Below are positions 60,883 through 64,000 of a stretch of DNA of 64,000 nt, piece after piece. Numbering within the stretch: position 1 is the first letter of the stretch; every line of letters begins with the position of its first letter. This DNA is from Verrucomicrobiia bacterium (GTDB lineage Bacteria > Verrucomicrobiota > Verrucomicrobiia > Limisphaerales > JADLHS01). The notes below the pieces were generated by a model. The model was not told where the DNA came from. It saw only the letters and a list, made by a program, of their open reading frames with translations, and did not search any database. The translations under genes and the position numbers were made by a program. The DNA lies in assembly GCA_023953615.1 (NCBI GenBank), contig JAMLJH010000002.1:708592-772591 (forward strand). Direction: 5' to 3'.

Positions 60883-61677
60883 ATGGTTCAGTATCTCGAC
60901 TTGCTTCGGCGTGTCTTGGAACAAGGTCGCTTTAAGGCCGACCGCACCGGCACCGGCACGTATTCTTTGTTCGGCGCGCAAACGCGTTATCCGCTGGCGA
61001 CCGGTTTTCCGCTCGTGACGACGAAAAAGGTGCATGTCAAATCGGTGATCTACGAATTGCTCTGGTTCTTGCGGGGCGACACCAACATCAAATATCTGCA
61101 GGAGCATGGCGTCAGTATTTGGAATGAATGGGCGGATGCGAACGGGGATCTTGGGCGCGTTTACGGCGCGCAGTGGTGTGATTGGCGTACTGCCGATGGT
61201 CGCGGCATCAATCAGATGGACGCGGTCATCAATCAGATTCGAGAAACTCCGGAGAGTCGGCGGTTGATCGTCACCGCGTGGAATCCGGGCGAAATCCAGC
61301 AGATGGCGCTGCCGCCTTGCCACGCGCTGTTTCAATTTTACGTCAGCGAGGGCGAGTTAAGCTGTCAGCTTTACCAGCGCAGCGCGGATATTTTTCTGGG
61401 AGTGCCGTTCAACATCGCCAGCTACGCACTGTTGACCTTGATGGTGGCACAGGTGTGTGGATTGAAACCCGGTGAATTTATCCATACCTGCGGTGATTTG
61501 CATCTCTATGCGAATCACTTGGAGCAGGCCGAATTGCAGCTCTCGCGTGAGCCGCGCGTATTGCCACGCCTTCGACTCAATCCCGAGATTCGGCACATTC
61601 GCGACTTCAAATTCGAAGACATCGAATTGCTGGGGTATGACCCGCACCCCGCCATCAAGGCGCCGGTGGCGGTGTAA
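60883..61677 (+). CDS. thyA: Thymidylate synthase
   Basis: A 264-residue enzyme, the same length as E. coli ThyA. It converts dUMP to dTMP with methylenetetrahydrofolate. Catalytic Cys146 sits in the motif [14 protein letters not shown], and the dUMP/folate contacts [20 protein letters not shown] and [15 protein letters not shown] are intact. Starts at ATG 60883 ([15 protein letters not shown]). It follows the GH-GT2 gene by 65 nt; no folA is seen next to it. Confidence 0.97.
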   Translation: MVQYLDLLRRVLEQGRFKADRTGTGTYSLFGAQTRYPLATGFPLVTTKKVHVKSVIYELLWFLRGDTNIKYLQEHGVSIWNEWADANGDLGRVYGAQWCDWRTADGRGINQMDAVINQIRETPESRRLIVTAWNPGEIQQMALPPCHALFQFYVSEGELSCQLYQRSADIFLGVPFNIASYALLTLMVAQVCGLKPGEFIHTCGDLHLYANHLEQAELQLSREPRVLPRLRLNPEIRHIRDFKFEDIELLGYDPHPAIKAPVAV

Positions 61678-61799
61678 GTTTGGATTGCGTTTGTCAGCAG
61701 TGGGGCGGGAGGGACGATGCGCCGAAGCGCCCCGTGGCGCAACTGATCCGGCTCGGACCGTCAAGCCGTCTCAACATGGTTTGGGGGGATGGACGGCAA

Positions 61800-62576
61800 T
61801 CAAGGTTTCCACGCAAAAGCCTGGCGGTCCTCATCCCGGATGGACCACATGTTTTCCGGATAGACGTCCTTGCCGTATTTGAGCAGTCGTACGCTGCCGT
61901 CCACGAAAGCATAATTTGACGAACCAGACCGGCTTAACGTTCCCGCGCGCTGAGTGGAATGACAGCCGCGTTCCACGCGATCAGCGTCGTTGCCCACTCC
62001 CTCGCCGAGGTCCATGAAGAAATCCATGGCGATGCGCACGCCGCCGGCGTCTATGTTCCGCTTTTCACCAAACAGGACCGTGTCCGTGGGCTTGCGCACG
62101 GCACTCTGTTTCAGAACCAGGCCGTTGTAGGTCTCCGGGTTGGGATTTCCGGTTTGATGGCTGAAATAATCGTTCCAACCATTGATCAGATAACTGCGCG
62201 GCGATCGGTCCGCCAGTGTGGTGGCACTGGTGTCGGTCAAGGGCACTCCGCGGCGCGCGTCAGTCGGGCAGATGAGCAGGTCCAGGTTCTTGTAATAATC
62301 TTGCAGCAACGTCGGCCAACGATTCTGGTTTGTGCGAGGAGGGAAATAGTCGTTAAAATCATCCGCGTAGAGGATGGAGGCCAGCGAAAGTTGTTTCAGA
62401 TTGTTGGCGCACTTGATCCGGAGAGCCTGTTCTTTGGCGTTGCCCAAAGCGGGCAACAACATGCTGGCCAGGATGGCGATGATGGCAATCACCACCAGCA
62501 GCTCGATCAGTGTGAAACCGGCGCAAGCGACCGGGATGGGACGTTGGAGGCGTTTGACGCCAGATGAAGAGTTCAT
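61800..62576 (-). CDS. Pseudopilin with N-terminal methylation motif (DUF1559-like)
   Basis: A 258-residue protein with a classic prepilin motif [19 protein letters not shown] after a 22-residue leader, then [20 protein letters not shown]. The C-terminal part has the [16 protein letters not shown] segment characteristic of the Planctomycetes/Verrucomicrobia family. It would be cleaved by prepilin peptidase and anchored in the inner membrane. Starts at ATG 62576; convergent with thyA. Confidence 0.9.
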   Translation of the reverse strand: MNSSSGVKRLQRPIPVACAGFTLIELLVVIAIIAILASMLLPALGNAKEQALRIKCANNLKQLSLASILYADDFNDYFPPRTNQNRWPTLLQDYYKNLDLLICPTDARRGVPLTDTSATTLADRSPRSYLINGWNDYFSHQTGNPNPETYNGLVLKQSAVRKPTDTVLFGEKRNIDAGGVRIAMDFFMDLGEGVGNDADRVERGCHSTQRAGTLSRSGSSNYAFVDGSVRLLKYGKDVYPENMWSIRDEDRQAFAWKP

Positions 62577-62648
62577 GCAAAGTCAGGAATTCAGCCATGC
62601 CGCAGCCGACCGAATAGAGGGGTGCGCGATTTCGTCAACGGTAGAAAT

Positions 62649-63086
62649 ATGTCAAAATCAAAGTTAATTGCTTCAATTATTCTCATACTCGGTCTAGGCG
62701 GTTTGAGTCTCTACATGAACAAAGACCGTTTCAGACGGGAATCTATTCAAATTACCCACCGATTAAATCCAGCGCGTGCGCGCGATGGGCGCATTCCGAT
62801 CACCTTTATACTCAACGGGTACTACAAGCTGAAGAACATTCGCGTGGTGAACGCGACGACCTACGAAACGAATAAATTTGTTCTGCCGGTTTGGCGATTG
62901 ATTACTGAATCCAACTCTGTGCCGGTTTCGACATTTAATTATGGCAACAATATCCGCGGCATGCATCCGGATACCAAAGGCGCGCGCCCCGAAACATTAG
63001 AAGCCGGTGTAACTTATCGCCTCATGTTGGAAACCGACCAGAAGCAAAAGGCGGAATACGATTTTACCGTGTCGGCGACTCAGTGA
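62649..63086 (+). CDS. Hypothetical protein with N-terminal membrane anchor
   Basis: A 145-residue protein, not recognised. An N-terminal hydrophobic stretch (LIASIILILGLGGLSLYMN) acts as anchor or signal. The rest is basic then mixed beta-rich (ITHRLNPARARDGRIPITFI; VTYRLMLETDQKQKAEYDF). The chosen ATG at 62649 is preceded by GGTAGAAAT; an in-frame ATG at 62622 adds nine residues. Divergent from the pseudopilin gene, isolated from the porin-like gene. Confidence 0.6.
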   Translation: MSKSKLIASIILILGLGGLSLYMNKDRFRRESIQITHRLNPARARDGRIPITFILNGYYKLKNIRVVNATTYETNKFVLPVWRLITESNSVPVSTFNYGNNIRGMHPDTKGARPETLEAGVTYRLMLETDQKQKAEYDFTVSATQ

Positions 63087-63195
63087 GACGCCGGGTGAAG
63101 CGGTCAAGGCCGTACGTTGTAATCTCAGCGCTTCAGCCCGGCGTCAATGAACGAGATCAACCGTCGGCCGGTCGGTTGATTGAAATGGGTCTCGA

Positions 63196-64000
63196 TTAAA
63201 AGTTGAATTCGATCTCGCCCCAGAATACCTGCTTGTCGAAGTTGTAGGGGCCACCCCGACCATCGTACTTCGCGTATTTGGCCAGCACCGTCCAATTCTT
63301 TCCGAATTTGCGAGACGCCACGATGTCGTATTCCTGGCCGTAATCCGCTCCGCCCCGGTCCGAGTCGAACTTGTGATAGACGAAGCTGATTGGAATTTGT
63401 CCCGGCAGGTTGACGCCCGCTGAGGCGTAGAAGTCCCGCAGTCCGTTGGCTGGGGTGGCTGAAAAGACATCCGCCCAGCCATTAAAAGCGTGCAAGGTGG
63501 CGAGTGGGGTGCGGAAGCTTTGGCCATTGTCAGCACCGAGCACTTCATAACCCACACTCACGTTAAAGCGATCATAGGTGGCCTTGAGTTCGCCCAGGTA
63601 ATAGGTCGTTTCGTAATTAGCCGGATTGTCGGCATAATCCGTCTGCCAGGCAAATTCACCCCGATATCCCAAGGTCCCTTTGGCCGTCTCGTCAAACGTC
63701 CACGTTCCTGTCAAAAAGCCTCCGTAGGTGGCGCTCGAGCTGCTCGCGTTGCCACCGCGTTCGTTTTTCAAATCCAGCAGATAGGAGTAACCCACTATTT
63801 TCGCCAGTGGTGAAATGGTATAAGCCGCATTGAGAAGATGTGAAGCGGAGCGGAAATCGCTCGTTGTTGCCGCCAGTGAAGAGTCGTCGCCATAGATGCG
63901 ATGCACCTTCCAGAGGTAGTTGTAGGAAAGGTCCAGATTTTTCAGCGGACTCAATTTGAATCCGGCGGTGTCAAAAGTCTGCGCGTTTTGTCGCCAACCC
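63196..64000 (-). CDS. Outer-membrane beta-barrel protein, alginate-export/porin-like (partial)
   Basis: The frame is open to the right edge of the window, so the N-terminal part is missing; the C-terminus ends EIEFNF, with the terminal Phe typical of outer-membrane barrels. Alternating aromatic/hydrophobic strands (NLDLSYNYLWKVHR, GTWTFDETAKGTLGYRGEF, WTVLAKYAKYDGRG) and a C-terminal beta-signal point to a barrel. The segment GWRQNAQTFDTAGFKL resembles the alginate-export (AlgE-like) family. It is probably a substrate channel in the outer membrane. Confidence 0.8.
   Translation of the reverse strand, partial: GWRQNAQTFDTAGFKLSPLKNLDLSYNYLWKVHRIYGDDSSLAATTSDFRSASHLLNAAYTISPLAKIVGYSYLLDLKNERGGNASSSSATYGGFLTGTWTFDETAKGTLGYRGEFAWQTDYADNPANYETTYYLGELKATYDRFNVSVGYEVLGADNGQSFRTPLATLHAFNGWADVFSATPANGLRDFYASAGVNLPGQIPISFVYHKFDSDRGGADYGQEYDIVASRKFGKNWTVLAKYAKYDGRGGPYNFDKQVFWGEIEFNF

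Overview
The window looks like chromosome of a moderately GC-rich member of the Verrucomicrobiota, probably near the Limisphaerales/Pedosphaera group. This is inferred from the style of the encoded proteins and no phylogeny was run. Pointers are three scattered FTLIELL-type pseudopilin genes, very long secreted proteins with a shared terminal module, a sensor kinase with repeated OB-fold-like periplasmic segments, a haloacid-dehalogenase domain of the UbiA-fusion type, and a Cas9 with the gene content seen in Verrucomicrobia. I saw no tRNA, rRNA, insertion sequence or prophage.

Layout. 1-9.06 kb: the end of rplJ, then rplL, rpoB and rpoC, with RNA hairpins between genes and a strong terminator after rpoC. 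9.07-13.5 kb (minus strand): an aldo/keto reductase, a MurQ/GKRP-like SIS protein carrying an in-frame palindromic element, and an amino-acid permease. 13.7-19.7 kb (plus): a HAD phosphatase, a SulP transporter, a DUF423 protein, a pseudopilin and a zinc-ribbon/beta-propeller membrane protein. 19.7-29.1 kb: an RluE-like pseudouridine synthase, a large secreted protein and a pseudopilin (minus), then a sensor kinase/response regulator pair and a secreted BNR protein (plus). Matching 14-bp palindromic sites sit before the kinase gene and before the BNR gene.

29.16-36.06 kb is a complete type II-C CRISPR-Cas locus: an array of 32 repeats, then cas2, cas1 and cas9 on the minus strand, and a tracrRNA on the plus strand that overlaps the cas9 promoter region head to head. 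Pairing between tracrRNA and repeat fixes crRNA transcription as left to right, toward the cas2 end. The degenerate repeat is at the left, where only 37 nt separate the array from a coding gene, so the acquisition (leader) end is most likely on the right, as reported for other II-C loci. A perfect 17-bp inverted repeat lies between array and cas2.

36.3-64 kb is mostly housekeeping and envelope functions: an NnrS-like membrane protein, a translationally coupled pair of DegP-like proteins (one active, one without catalytic residues), TatD, a CBM48 protein, a methyltransferase with a VanZ-like protein, a class C beta-lactamase-like hydrolase, a metallophosphatase, an LplT/Aas-type fusion, a thrombospondin-type-3 repeat protein, Lnt, PheA, NDH-2, a GH/GT2 fusion, ThyA, a third pseudopilin and a partial outer-membrane barrel.

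The strongest lead for a system worth study is the CRISPR locus: the predicted tracrRNA, the head-to-head cas9/tracrRNA arrangement and the array polarity. Secondary leads are the two-component operator pair, the protease/pseudoprotease operon, and the modules shared by the secreted proteins. All functional statements rest on reading motifs by eye. No database search or folding program was run.
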